61,899 nt of DNA from Symbiodinium natans. Lineage: Eukaryota > Sar > Dinophyceae > Suessiales > Symbiodiniaceae. Shown here one piece after another: positions 26,668 to 36,799 of this stretch. The notes beneath the pieces were generated by a model that saw only the letters and a program-made list of their open reading frames with translations, did no database searches and was not told the DNA's origin. The position numbers were made by a program, and so were the translations under genes. The DNA lies in the NCBI GenBank assembly GCA_905221605.1, contig CAJNDS010000248.1, positions 1 through 61,899 of the forward strand, read 5' to 3'. How positions within the stretch are numbered: position 1 is the stretch's first letter; every line of letters begins with the position of its first letter.

Positions 26668-27188
26668 GCATCCTGGCGCGCCCCCAAGCCCCAAAGCCCG
26701 AAGCCCCACACACCTAGAGCCCGAAACCTGGTTTTCTTTGGGGTTCGAACGCATTTTCGGGTTCAGGGGGTTAGGGTTTAGGGTTTAGGGTTTGGGGTTT
26801 ATGGTTAGGGTTTGAAGCCCCAAAGCCCGAAGCCCCCTTGGGGTCGCCCGAACGTATTTCAGGGTTCAGGGGGTTCGGGTTCAGGGGGTTCGGGGTTAGG
26901 GTTTAGGGTTTAGGGTTTTGTGTTTAGGGTTTAGGTTTAGGGGTTTTTCAAACTCCTGACCTCTCTGATGTAGGGCCCCGAAGACAATATTCCAGCCGGC
27001 AGCGATGGCCTGAAACAAAGTCTCACCCCGCGCGGCAGAAGCCCTACACCCCTGAACAACCTGAAGTTCTCAAATCACCAGATCCCTACAACCCTAACTC
27101 CCTGAACCACTGGCATCCCAAAACAAACCCTAAACCTTAAACCCTAAACCCTAAAATCCCATGGCTAGACATCCCTCGGATGTCTCAG
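26668..27188 (+). other. Intron
   Basis: Unique start, G-strand tracts (26770-26810, 26885-26945), unique core, short C-strand end (27125-27155), acceptor GTCTCAG. Confidence 0.55.
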
Positions 27189-27235
27189 GATCTGCATCTT
27201 CGGCTTGATCCGAGCCGCTGGATCCTTTTTTGTTG
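27189..27235 (+). CDS. CSE1: CSE1-like exon r
   Basis: Completing AA+G it reads KICIFGLIRAAGSFFV, matching KICAVGITKLLTECPP of CSE1L. To join the next exon in frame the intron must start GGTTTAGGG rather than GTTTAGGG. Confidence 0.8.
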
Positions 27236-28218
27236 GGTTTAGGGTTTAGGGTTTGGGGTTTAGGGTTTAGGGTTTAGGGTTTAGGGTTTAGGGTTTGGAT
27301 TCCGGGTTTAGGGTTTAGGGTTTGGGGTTTAGGGTTTAGGGTCATCGTTCCGCCCTGTCGGGGGTCTCGCCTGTAGTACAATCGTCTTGGTGGTTGGTGA
27401 AGACAGGCTTTGGAAGGCAACCCTAAACCCTAAACCCTAAACCCTAAACCCTAAACCCTAAACCCTAAACCCTAAACCCTAAACACCAAACCCTGAGCGC
27501 AGGAGCGCCCTGAACCCTTAAACCCTTCAACCCTAAACAGACGCTATCATGTTGGGGCCAAAGCCCCAGTAAAGAGCCAGGGTTTTAGGGGTTCATGGAT
27601 CAGGCTTTCGGGGCTCTTTTCCGGGCTTGGGGGTCTAGGGTTTTGGGTGGGTTGAAAGTTTGCTCAACACCGCAACTAGGACTCAGAGCAGGCACTCATT
27701 CCCCTTTCTTAGGGGTTAGGTTCCCTTATAAGCCCCTTTATACCAAAAGGGCACCCTTCTTATTCCTAGGCCACACTTGGGTCGAGACAGGGTGCCCCAG
27801 ATGATTAGGGTTTAGGGTTTAGGGTCTAGGGTTTAGGGTTTAGGGTTTAGGGTTTAGGGTTTAGGGTTTAGGGGCGGACGGTCACACTGAGGAGGTGGGA
27901 GGTTGACCCCAGGCGGTGAACTGGACAACACGAGCAGCAGTGACTTCCCTCATTGCAATACACTTTGCTTGGGAATAAGCCCGAGGCCCCTAAACCAGCC
28001 TAAACCCTCACCCCCTCAGCCCTAAACCCTAAAACCCTAAACCCTAAACCCTAAACCCTAAACCCTAAACCCTAAACCCTAAACCCTAAACCCTAAATCC
28101 TAAATCCTAAATCCTAAATGAATGGATCTTACCTGCACAGACCAGGTCATGTACTTCCCAGAGGTGCAAGCCAATGGACTGTTGTTTGAGGCAGCGGGAG
28201 CTGGGCACTGGGCTTTCC

Positions 28219-28325
28219 CCTGAGGGCCCATGTGCCCACATAGTATATACTTGGGCCTTAAAGGGATTCCCATTTAGTAGCTTCAGGGCCCAAGTATATA
28301 CTAGATGGGTACATGGTCCCTTAGG
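28219..28325. mobile_element. Hairpin MITE with 39-bp arms
   Basis: Arms 28219-28257 and 28287-28325 match inverted at about 34 of 39 positions around a 29-bp loop. The arms include AGTATATACTTGGGCC. Confidence 0.85.
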
Positions 28326-28411
28326 TTTTTTCATCTGCTGACGTCAAAGGTTGAGATTGTTTGTTGGGGGTGGGGGGGGCGGTTGTTTCCTACTTTTTTG
28401 GTGTATTTCTT

Positions 28412-28421
<10 letters not shown>

Positions 28422-28442
<21 letters not shown>

Positions 28443-28448
28443 GGGGGG
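28422..28448 (+). repeat. Poly-G run
   Basis: About 27 G after a T run. Similar G or C homopolymers occur at several sites in the window. Confidence 0.9.
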
Positions 28449-28677
28449 AGGTGGGGTTAAGGAGGTTAGGGGGTTTGGGCTTGACCAGTTTCAGCCCCTT
28501 AGCCCTCCGTCAAGCACAAACATTGCCTAAATCGCTACCAGCATTGTTAGCTAGAATATAAACGTCTCATAACGATTCTCTACCCAACCTACCCTCTCTA
28601 GTCAAACGAGGGTAGTTACATGGGTTTGATAGGGTATACAAGGGGTATATAAAGGTTCCCCATGAAATGATGTAACT

Positions 28678-28743
28678 TGGGGATGTTCCCCCCTGTATAC
28701 GAACAGTCCTTAACAGGATTCATCGTACCCCCTAGTCTAATCC
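28678..28743 (+). mobile_element. MITE family 1, partial copy
   Basis: It shares GGGATGTTCCCCCC, ACAGTCCTTAAC and a GTACCCCC box with 26355-26452. No matching right end was found. Confidence 0.5.
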
Positions 28744-30367
28744 ATTTGAGGCCCCAGTGCTCAGGGACCATGTAAATACCCCTTGGTTGACGCCGCGTCC
28801 AGGCATGCTGCCGCTCACTACTCCGACTCCTTCGGCTGCGCATCTCGTCTTTGGGGGTTCTAAACCCTAAACCGGAAACCCCTAAACCGGAAACCCCTAA
28901 ACCGGAAACCCCTAAACCGGAAACCGCTAAACCCTAAGCCCTAAACCCTAAATCCTAAACCCTAAACCTTAAACCCTAACTGGTAATAACGGTCGCCTTC
29001 AAGGGCCCCAAAGTTGCAAGGTCTGGGGGTCCAGTAGACAAGGACTTAAACCCTAGGGTTTAGGGTTTAGGGTTGAGGGTTTAGGGTTTAGGGTTTAGGG
29101 TTTAGGGTTTACGACTCAACCCAATACATGTATAGAATATAATTCCGAAGTCATCGTACTTCGATTCCAATCTAGGGCGCGTCCGAATGTTCTAATAACT
29201 CGAGGGAGCCTCCGCCAGGGGCGTTAGGGTTTATTCACGTTTTAGGGCTTTGGGTTAGGGTTGTCAGTTTTAGGGTTTATAAGTATTGGGGCTGGGTACT
29301 TATGAATTGTAAGGCTTGGGGTTTATAAGTTTATAGGTCTTAGGGTTTAGGGTTTGACAGTTTACAGTTTAGGTATCCTGGTTTTTCTTTTAAGTTTTTT
29401 GGGCCTAGGGGGCTTAGGGTCTTCGGGTTTGCAACCCTGTATAGTCGCCCTCCACCCTTCTAGGTACACTTGTAAGGCTTTAGGTTTTACACCCTAAACC
29501 CTAAACCCTAAACCCTAAACCCTAAGCCCTAAACCCTAAACCCTAAACCCTAAACCCTAAACCCTAAACCCTAAACCCTAAACCCTAAACCCTAAACCCT
29601 AAACCCTAAACCCTAAACCCTAAACCTAAAGGTCCAAGATTTGACTTAAGAGGTTCGGGTGCGTCGGTGGCTTTCTGGGCTTCTTTCCAGGGATTAAGAC
29701 TCGTACCCCTAAGGTTTAGGGTTTAGGGTTTAGGGTTTAGGGTTCAGGGTGTGCTCCTTACGGTTTCCCTTATGCTATTCTCCAAATATTGCCCTTGCAT
29801 TGCCTTCAGGATCTTGAAAAAGTGGGTTCCCAAAACTTAGGGGGTCCAAAAGTAGAGTACCAGGATTCTTTAGAATCTCAGGCCAGCACGGTCTATCCGT
29901 GCTGATGTTCGAGGAGCTCTTCAACGGCAGGCTCAGTTCGGGAGCTCGCTATGGTAAACAAATTATGAACCTGACACACCAAACCCTAAATTGTGGGTTT
30001 AAGGTTAGGGTTTAGGGTTTAGGGCTGAGGGCTGAGGGACCCCGGAGCTGAATCCCGGCAATTTCTTGGCCCATTGTGCAGACACCTGCAGATGATCGAG
30101 GTGCAGGGGTAGGGCATATGATCCCCTTAGCCCACTTAAGGGACTGAGAGAAGGGGGGGACCCCCGAAGGGACCCTTAATCTTGTTCCCTTCCAGAACCC
30201 CCAAACATACGGGGACTGTGAAGCAGGGTTCATACTACTGTTATGGGTGAGTGTATATAAGGTTCCCTTTTTTAATATTGGTGAGTGTAGATACCTGGTG
30301 TCCTTTTGGGGGTACAAGCAGTATATCCCCTACTTCATATACCTAAGTAGGTGTACGATTCGTTTCC

Positions 30368-30369
30368 AG
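30368..30369 (+). promoter_or_regulatory. Possible splice or trans-splice acceptor
   Basis: CGTTTCCAG ends seven bases before the ATG at 30377. In dinoflagellates such an AG could accept the spliced leader. Confidence 0.35.
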
Positions 30370-30376
30370 CACACAT

Positions 30377-31678
30377 ATGCAACGCGCAGGCAGCACAGTT
30401 GGGGTAAAACGTGGCTTCAGAGTCTGCGGTGCTGCGACAGCCATCTCGGCTCTTTTGCCGCCCGCTCACTGTGGCAAAATTGCAATGCGGCGCTCAGGAT
30501 TTGCGTGCCTTATCTTGCTAAGCCAACTTTCCAAGGTTGCGTGGAATCTGTTGTGGCCAGCTTTTCTCTCGCAACGGAACTTATTTGCGACAAGGCTTGG
30601 AAGTGGTGAGACCTTTCGGATGGTAATGAGGCAGGCCAACTCTATGCCTGTTACCCCAAGCAATCACGAATCAACTGCCAGGGCTGTTGGCAGCCTGGTA
30701 TCTGCCCTAGTCGGGAATGACTTTTACCAGCCCATAAACTCTGCGCCATTGCTCACATTGCAGGAAGAGCTCGCGGCTTTCTTTGAAGTTTTCAACGACA
30801 TGCGAAGGAATCCGAGTTGTGTGGCGGCCCGATTGGACACAGCTGCAACTCAGCTTGCGCAAGAATTTGCCCACGAATTTGCGCAAGAGTCAGACTTCGA
30901 GAAGTCGCTCATGGTTCAAATTGCCCAGCTCACTGGCTTGCAGTACGACCACGGCGCAAAGAGAATTCTAGTTGTGGAAGATTGTGGTTTCAAGGTTGAA
31001 ATTCGTCAGCAAATCACAGCTTGCACGGCGTGTTTCGAAAGCCTGCCTGTAGCATTGGCAACTGTGCCAATGGCCAGATCTGATATTGGCATACTTCTAA
31101 CTCACAACAAGTTTGGACAAGAGTCATCAGCGTGTCTGGGCGTGGTCGAGTTGAAGGTGGGCAAAGAAGTAATCGACGAACCAGTGAAAATGGCAAAGGG
31201 GCCACTTGCGCGGACCGTTGCATACCTTTTCGGATGGCAGGTGCCTTGCATGGAAAGTCTGCAATTGCCAGTTGACCATTCTTTAGCTGCCCTTATAACA
31301 GGCCGCAAAATAGGGTGTTCCGCTGATGCAGCCGGCTTGTTGGTGGAAGGTACAAAACCTGTCATGTTTGATCGTTGGACATACTGCTGCCCAGCAGTTG
31401 TGCAAAGCAACCAAGAGATCGCTGCAACTGTCGTTCGCGTGCTGGCCACTGGTCTTCGTGCAGCACATTGCTTCAAGACAAATCCTCATGGTAGCATCGC
31501 GCAGTCCGTCACCAACAGTACCCAGATTGGTTTGGTGCCGCAAGGTTGGAAGCTGAAACTGCTGGGGAGCCCAATCCTGCACCACTTTGGCTTCGGAGTG
31601 CCGATCAACCAAGGGGTGCTGTTTGAGGCACTCAAACATGCTTTCCCAAACCCTCAAGACAATGCTTATTTGTTTTGA
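30377..31678 (+). CDS. PD-(D/E)XK nuclease-like protein
   Basis: 433 aa from ATG 30377 to TGA 31676-31678. The N-terminal ~75 residues are hydrophobic and basic and might be a targeting region. Residues about 110-330 look like a restriction-endonuclease fold: RSDIGILL (D236), then GVVELKVG (E258-x-K260), and a region starting AYLFGWQV that fits the usual later helix. Nuclease plus kinase-like fusions of this layout are known from Crinkler-type eukaryotic effectors, and assignment to that group is inference. No introns or telomere-like repeats interrupt it. It lies inside a CSE1-like intron on the same strand. The stop directly abuts an in-frame ATG. Confidence 0.6.
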   Translation: MQRAGSTVGVKRGFRVCGAATAISALLPPAHCGKIAMRRSGFACLILLSQLSKVAWNLLWPAFLSQRNLFATRLGSGETFRMVMRQANSMPVTPSNHESTARAVGSLVSALVGNDFYQPINSAPLLTLQEELAAFFEVFNDMRRNPSCVAARLDTAATQLAQEFAHEFAQESDFEKSLMVQIAQLTGLQYDHGAKRILVVEDCGFKVEIRQQITACTACFESLPVALATVPMARSDIGILLTHNKFGQESSACLGVVELKVGKEVIDEPVKMAKGPLARTVAYLFGWQVPCMESLQLPVDHSLAALITGRKIGCSADAAGLLVEGTKPVMFDRWTYCCPAVVQSNQEIAATVVRVLATGLRAAHCFKTNPHGSIAQSVTNSTQIGLVPQGWKLKLLGSPILHHFGFGVPINQGVLFEALKHAFPNPQDNAYLF

Positions 31679-32506
31679 ATGCTTGCGAATTGCCGTGTTT
31701 CGCTTAGCCCTATTCAGGCAGCGTTTCGGGACATCAATGCCGTCATCAAGTACATAGATTTGCTCGGCGCGCGTGCCAGCCTGGTCAACCGTGTCAACGC
31801 GCAGAACCAAGCCAAGCCTGACACGGTGGTATTGAAGTTGCAAGGCCCGCTTTACCGCCGATTGGTTTCTGCAAAGGATTTTCGAATCGCGCAAATGACC
31901 ATGCACCTGCAATTCTCTGGGAAGGACTGGGCGACTTTTCCTTATTATTGGTATAGCGCAGAGTTCAGTGGCGTCACCCTCACCATCACAGAGAAAATGG
32001 TTTGCAATGAGCTCACACAGGAAGATGTACGTGCCAACCCGCACATCCTGGAGGGCATCGTTCGGCAACTTAGTCAGCTATTGAAGACCGGCCTTACCCA
32101 TTGCGACGTGCGTTTCCCCAACATTTGCTTGCATGAAGGCTTCACACGTTTGCTGGACTTGGAGAGCATTGTTGAACAGCCACCCTCACGATTAGACTTT
32201 CCAAACGTCATTGAGTTTACATACCCCAGAGGCCGGGCTGACCCTAGAGGCACTGCTCTTTGGCAGCTGGCCCTAATTCTGTATCGGTCCTCACAGCTTG
32301 TGAATACCAAGCCGCTGAAGCTGGACGAATTCCAAAGCTGGCTCGACAGCAATCAGCACATACCGATTTGTCCAGGGCTCAGTTCAAAGTGCCGTAGCCA
32401 GGCTATTCGCCTTGATTCAAGAGTCTATTGCAATTGCGCGGTGCAGTTCGCAAAGAGACCTAGGCTGAAACGTCAGAGAAGCGTCGGAGTGAGGAGTAGC
32501 GACTGA
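31679..32506 (+). CDS. Protein-kinase-like domain protein, same frame as upstream gene
   Basis: 275 aa. TLTHCDVRFPN-type motif: H141-C-D143 with N148 equals the kinase HxD....N loop, and LLDLE (D160) sits in the DFG position. VVLKL may hold the ATP-contacting Lys, and TALWQLALI fits the later helix. The C-terminus is basic (KRPRLKRQR), a possible nuclear signal. The frame is continuous with 30377-31678 except for one TGA, so the pair may be one gene with a nonsense codon, a readthrough product, or two cistrons. Downstream 32524-32760 is open but unrecognised. Confidence 0.55.
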   Translation: MLANCRVSLSPIQAAFRDINAVIKYIDLLGARASLVNRVNAQNQAKPDTVVLKLQGPLYRRLVSAKDFRIAQMTMHLQFSGKDWATFPYYWYSAEFSGVTLTITEKMVCNELTQEDVRANPHILEGIVRQLSQLLKTGLTHCDVRFPNICLHEGFTRLLDLESIVEQPPSRLDFPNVIEFTYPRGRADPRGTALWQLALILYRSSQLVNTKPLKLDEFQSWLDSNQHIPICPGLSSKCRSQAIRLDSRVYCNCAVQFAKRPRLKRQRSVGVRSSD

Positions 32507-33178
32507 GTAGTGGTCTACGGTCAGTGCCAGGGCTCTCAACTCTTGTTTTGGTTCAATGTGCGCGAGGTCAAGCCGCATTGCGCGCGGATGAGAATGAAAA
32601 GTTCGATGGCGATTTTGCAGAGGTGGTGCTGCAATCCTTCACAATCTGGCAAGGATGTCAATCGATCCTTTTGAACTGGCAAAAGTCCGATCTGTGCGCC
32701 TCTTTGGGATTCCTCAACAGTGCTCCTAAAGCCAAGCTTTTGCTTTTTAAAGCCCCCTAAAGCTCCCCCCCCTTCGGGATGCAGAGCCCAATCTAGCCCC
32801 TAAGGTCCCTAAACCCTAAACCCTAAACCCTAAACCCTAAACCCTCCTTGCGTCCCGAAACAAACCCAAGCCTAGCCTTTTCGATCCGCAGGGGGGTTGG
32901 GTTCAAGATTGCGAGACCGCTGGGCAGTAGCACGGCTGCTGCTCTTTTTTGGTGCAATGTGGTATACTCTTGTTTAGGGTGCCGCCATTTGTGAATCTTG
33001 ACACCCCTGAAAGCCTTAAATTCTTGAAACCCCCTGAAAACCCTGAAGCCCTTAAACCCTTGAAACCCTTAAATCCTTAAGCCCTTTAAACCCTTAAAGC
33101 CTTAAAGCCCTTAAAACCCTTAATGCCCTTAACCTTTAAAGCCCGTAAAGCCCTTAAGAAGCTCCATCTGAATGGCAG

Positions 33179-33255
33179 ATCGTGAGCTCGTTCCGCAATC
33201 TCCTCATGGCATGTGGAATGTGCTACAGAAACATTTATTTAGCAAGTTGAGTGAT
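33179..33255 (+). CDS. CSE1: CSE1-like exon s
   Basis: With the preceding G it reads DRELVPQSPHGMWNVLQKHLF.., matching DTEYTKLWTPLLQSLIGLF of CSE1L (VDREL against MDTEY). Acceptor ATGGCAG, donor GTCTTCC, phase 0 at the end. Confidence 0.7.
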
Positions 33256-33388
33256 GTCTTCCGGACGACTGACTTCGGAGCCTTAAGCCCTTAAAACCAT
33301 AAATCCAACAAAAACCCTTACCCCTTAAAACCCTTGACGCCCTAAAACCCTAAACCCCGTAACGCCCTACCCTGCTGTAAAAAACGAG

Positions 33389-33430
33389 GCCGGTCTTCTT
33401 TTGCCGCCGTTCGGAGGACCCGGGCAGGGG
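33389..33430 (+). CDS. CSE1: CSE1-like exon t
   Basis: AGLLLPPFGGPGQG leads into the next exon as GPGQGVAYNQL, the same length as TPGYQTAFSQL of CSE1L. It ends GGGG|GTTTAGGG. Confidence 0.65.
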
Positions 33431-34821
33431 GTTTAGGGTTTAGGGTCTAGGGTTTAGGGTTCTGAGCACTTAGGGGTTTCGGGGGGTGCTGTGGCATGTT
33501 TTTTTTTTTCTTTTTTCGGTTGCCGCTCTTGCATGTTGTATGCTATTTTTGGCAAGAAATCGATGCTGTCGACAGGCGGTGGCTGCAGTCAAGCGCTCTC
33601 TACTGCACTGCCGCTACTTTGAAAAGAGCTCCCGGTAAGATCGGTCCCTGAGCCTATAGCGTCCTTCATGCCGAGGCCATTAGCTGTGTTGGGATAAGGT
33701 TCCTCCGTTCCCACCCGTTTATTGCAGAACGGGCCAAGCATGGCGAAACACATTTTTCGGAAAACAAAAGCCCTGGCCACAAAGTTTGCTCAAATGCAAT
33801 CCGCTTGCACTGGCAACATGAATCGAATCACTGTGCGCCTTCTCCCTAAAGCCTAAACCCTAGCACCTTCTCCTTAGTAGGGGGTCAGGTTCCCTTATCA
33901 ATCGCGCGAAGCCCCAACACAAAGTGGCTCCTACTCGTTCTTAGGGGCCAACCCCAACCCTCAACTGCAAGCTGCCGGGCATTCTGTGCGCACGGAAGAC
34001 AGTGGTCTAGTGTCCATATGGCATGGAGGGCTTTGGGTTCAGGGGCTTAGGGCTCAGAGTTTGGGGTCTCGGGTCAGAAGAACCCTAAGCTTAAGGCAGC
34101 TTCAGGCCGAAAGCCCTGAAAAACTCGCAACTAAGCCCATGCCCCCCGGCCTTGCGAACCTTTGTGAGGAGATCAATCCGGGTGATGAGTATGAGGCGCT
34201 GGCAGGGAGCCCTCAGCCCAAAGCCCAAAACCCTAAACCAAAATGCAACAAACCGAAGCCCCACACGTTGGTACCCTTTTTGTGATCCTTTGAGCTGTTA
34301 ATTCGAGCCCTGAACCAGCCAGTATCTGGGTTGTGTCGCATTGGAGGTTCTGCACAAGCTCGCCCCAAAGCCTCGTTGCTCAGGGTCTGTGCTACGCGCC
34401 AGCGTCTCCCACTTGTAGCATTGGGGGATTACACGCATGCTCGCCCCAAACGCGCCAAGCGCGTCCAAGCGCACGAGCATCCCAGCGCTGCTTGACAACA
34501 ACTTAGACCCTTAACCCCTGAACCCTAAACCTGCAACCCTAAACCCTAAACCCTAAACCCTAAACCCTAAACCCTAAACCCTAAACCCTAAACCCTAAAC
34601 CCTGCAACCCGAAACCCCGAAACCCCTCCCCCCTCTCTTGGCTGGAACTTCGAGCCTGGCCCCTTAAGGGTACTAAAACCCTAAACCCTAAACCCTAAAC
34701 CCTAAACCCTAAACCCTAAACCCTAAACCCTAAACCCTAAACCCTAAACCCTAAACCCTAAACCCTAAACCCTAAACCCTAAACCCTAAACCCTAAACCC
34801 TAAACCCTAAACCGTGTTCAG
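33431..34821 (+). other. Intron
   Basis: A short G-strand start (33431-33460), a largely unique core to 34500, then C-strand arrays (34505-34600 and a long uniform one at 34675-34812) ending GTGTTCAG. Confidence 0.6.
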
Positions 34822-34875
34822 GTGGCGTACAATCAGCTTTCCCACGCTGAGACGAAGCCTGTGCCCCTGCTGCAC
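34822..34875 (+). CDS. CSE1: CSE1-like exon u
   Basis: VAYNQLSHAETKPVPLLH matches TAFSQLAFAGKKEHDP of CSE1L. Possible donors are GT at 34861, 34876 or 34888. The final exon(s) were not found. Confidence 0.75.
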
Positions 34876-36013
34876 GTGCCGAGACTAGTTATTGCTTCGT
34901 AGTGGGGAATCTCGGAATCATGTACCTGAGATCACCCTCCACCACCCGCCAAAGGCTTACCGAACTCCCTAATTCCCCAGCAAGATCAAGACCGCACCGG
35001 AACCACCAACGACTGAAGCCCCGGTTCAGGGCAGACTCGAACGTTCGGACTACTGTCTGTTGCAAGCGCGTTCGGCACTGACACTCGTGTAGTTCCAGCG
35101 CCTCAACATAGCCATGAAGACTGGTATGCCTGTCTCCTTGCAGCTCCTGCGGTCTAATTTTTAGGGTTTAGGGTTCAGGGTTCAGGGTGTTTAGGGCTTA
35201 GGGTCGATGGCATGATGCGCGGAGAAGACAGATGGGGGACACGTTTGGGATGTGTACGCAGAGCCTTCCTGGAACATGGAGCGGAGAGAAGCCCGCAGGG
35301 GTCTAGGGGTCTGGAAACTGCTGGGTTTAGGGTTTAGGGTTTAGGGTTTAGGGTTTAGGGTTTAGGGTTTAGGGTTTAGGGTTTAGGGTTTAGGGTTTAG
35401 GGTGCCCCAACGGCGTCGGATCCCAGGATGTTTGGGACGTGCTCCCGCATATTCAGGCTGGGCAAGCCGTGGCTCGGGGTATTGCGGTCTTCGGGGTCTG
35501 TAAGCTTCGGGTTTATGGCTTAGGGTTTAGGGTTTGGGCTTAGGGGCAGCCCACAATTCTTTGGAGGTTTCATAGATTATGGTCCTTTTTTGGGCCCCTA
35601 GTGTCTTACCTGGCTTGTACTGGGCGCAGAACTCTGGACCTTCCTAGTCCAACAGTACGGTTTTGAGGGTTGTTTAGGGTTCCCATCTCATCAATCAAGG
35701 TGCGCCCTCCACGTTTGCGGTGGAAGGTTCGGATGAATGCCATTGGCGGGCCTAAGCACGAATGAGGGCTTAGGGTTTAGGGTCTGGGGTTTAGGGTTTA
35801 GGGTTAGGGACCCGAAAACCGAATGCTGTTTCAACATGCCTCTTGCTGCAATCTGTCTGATGGAGTTCTGATAGGTCAGCCCCTGAGCCTAAAACCCTAG
35901 AAGCCTAAACCCCCTAAACCCTACAAGCCCCCGAAAAGCCCCAACCCCCGAAGCCCTCAAGTGGCCACCCCTAAACCCTAAACCCTAAACCCTAAACCCT
36001 AAACCCCTAAAAG
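34876..36013 (+). other. Interval after the last recognised CSE1 exon
   Basis: Unique DNA to 35160, G-strand tracts (35160-35205, long 35325-35402, 35765-35810), C-strand (35970-36010). An open piece at 35415-35500 (DVWDVLPHIQAGQAVARG) might be coding but is unplaced. Confidence 0.4.
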
Positions 36014-36065
36014 GACGTGGCCGCCGCGAAAGATGCCGTGAAGGCGGCTCTCAGCCCCCTCCAGG
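36014..36065 (+). CDS. Coding island (DVAAAKDAVKAALSPLQ)
   Basis: The island follows a C-strand tract and AAAAG, is open, and could end at GTGTGC. Ala/Lys-rich helix. It may be the end of the CSE1-like gene or the start of the next. Confidence 0.4.
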
Positions 36066-36085
36066 GTGTGCTTTGGACGGCACTC

Positions 36086-36202
36086 ACTGGGATTTGGAGT
36101 ACTATACTTTAATACTTGATTTTGGTTTTGGGTTCCCATGATAGCTACTTCTACCTAAAAAGTATATACTTTTTTTCTGGGTCTACTCCAGAGGTAGGCT
36201 CA
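36086..36202 (+). repeat. Dispersed element copy 2
   Basis: Matches 13307-13424 over about 117 bp, including GGAGTACTATACTTTAATACTT. Confidence 0.7.
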
Positions 36203-36628
36203 GGGGGTGGCAGCGGAGCGGGCGGCCGGCGGAGAATTTTGGGTTTAGGGTTTAGGGTTTGGTTTCAGGGTTTCGGGTTTAGGGTTTAGGGTTTGGGGTT
36301 TGGGGTTTGGGGTTTGGAGTTAGGGGTTTAGGGCTTATTTAGGTTTCAGGGTTTAGGGTTAGGGTTTGGGGGGGAGAGTTTGGGTTTCGGGGTTTCTAGT
36401 TTAGGGCTTAGGGCTTGCGGGTGGGGGGTGGAGAGCTTGTTTGGGTTTGTCTAGGGTTTCAGGCATTTCTAGCCTCGTTCCGTAAATTAGGGTCCCGTGC
36501 TGGGTCCTGTAGAGTACGGTATCCGTAGAATCAGGATTCAAGTAGCGACCCTAATTTAGAGAGGTGGCGGTGTTTTTTCCGTAGTTTTTTTCCGTTTTTT
36601 TTTGTAGTTTTTTTCCGGCCGTCTGGCC

Positions 36629-36790
36629 CAGCAAGCAAGCAAGCAAGTAAGCACGCGAGCCAGCAAGCAAGCAAGGAAAACAAGCAACGGTACCAGCAAG
36701 CAAGCAATCAAGCAGGCAGGCAAGCAAGCAAGCAAGCAAGCAAGCAAGCGAGCAAGCGGGCCAGCAAGCAAGCAAGCAAGCAAACAAGCC
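36629..36790 (+). repeat. CAAG tetranucleotide array
   Basis: Degenerate CAAG/CAGG units abut the assembly gap. Cys/Leu-rich open frames on the minus strand are artefacts. Confidence 0.9.
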
Positions 36791-36799
36791 AGCCCCCCC

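Larger units (their letters stand above)
27236..33178 (+). other. Large intron hosting a nested gene pair
   Basis: It starts with a TTTAGGG array (27236-27345). Alternating arrays follow: C 27420-27480, G 27805-27875, C 28020-28110, a CCGG-variant at 28862-28925, G 29050-29110, C 29490-29625 and G 29712-29750. The nuclease/kinase genes are at 30377-32506. A C-strand tract (32805-32845) and CCCTTAAA-type repeats (33025-33155) precede GGCAG. Open islands at 29890-29950 and 32880-32970 were not assigned. Confidence 0.65.
1444..34875 (+). other. CSE1: CSE1/exportin-2-like gene, 21 exons visible
   Basis: CSE1 (CAS, exportin-2) is a HEAT-repeat karyopherin that returns importin-alpha to the cytoplasm with RanGTP. 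Exon peptides occur in the same order as in vertebrate CSE1L as I remember it. Examples are LPRALNAWMAF (CSE1L LPEFFEDNMETWMNNF), VPGLVRLLRAYF (IPALVRLLQAFL), AIQPGLFEQFLMK (GIQPKMFGMVLEK), KICIFGL (KICAVGI) and VAYNQLSHAETK (TAFSQLAFAGKK). The twelve junctions from 17139 to 34822 keep phase. The start lies upstream of the window, the central part of the protein between 15927 and 17139 is not found, and the last exon(s) are not identified. The introns hold a copia element, a nested gene pair and small inverted-repeat elements. Confidence 0.8.

Noticed and set aside
31283-32068. 261-aa minus-strand ORF
   Set aside because: It lies antisense over the nuclease/kinase genes and has no recognisable motifs.
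32524-32760. Third gene after the kinase-like ORF
   Set aside because: The 78-aa frame has no motifs and starts at an unsupported codon; left unassigned.
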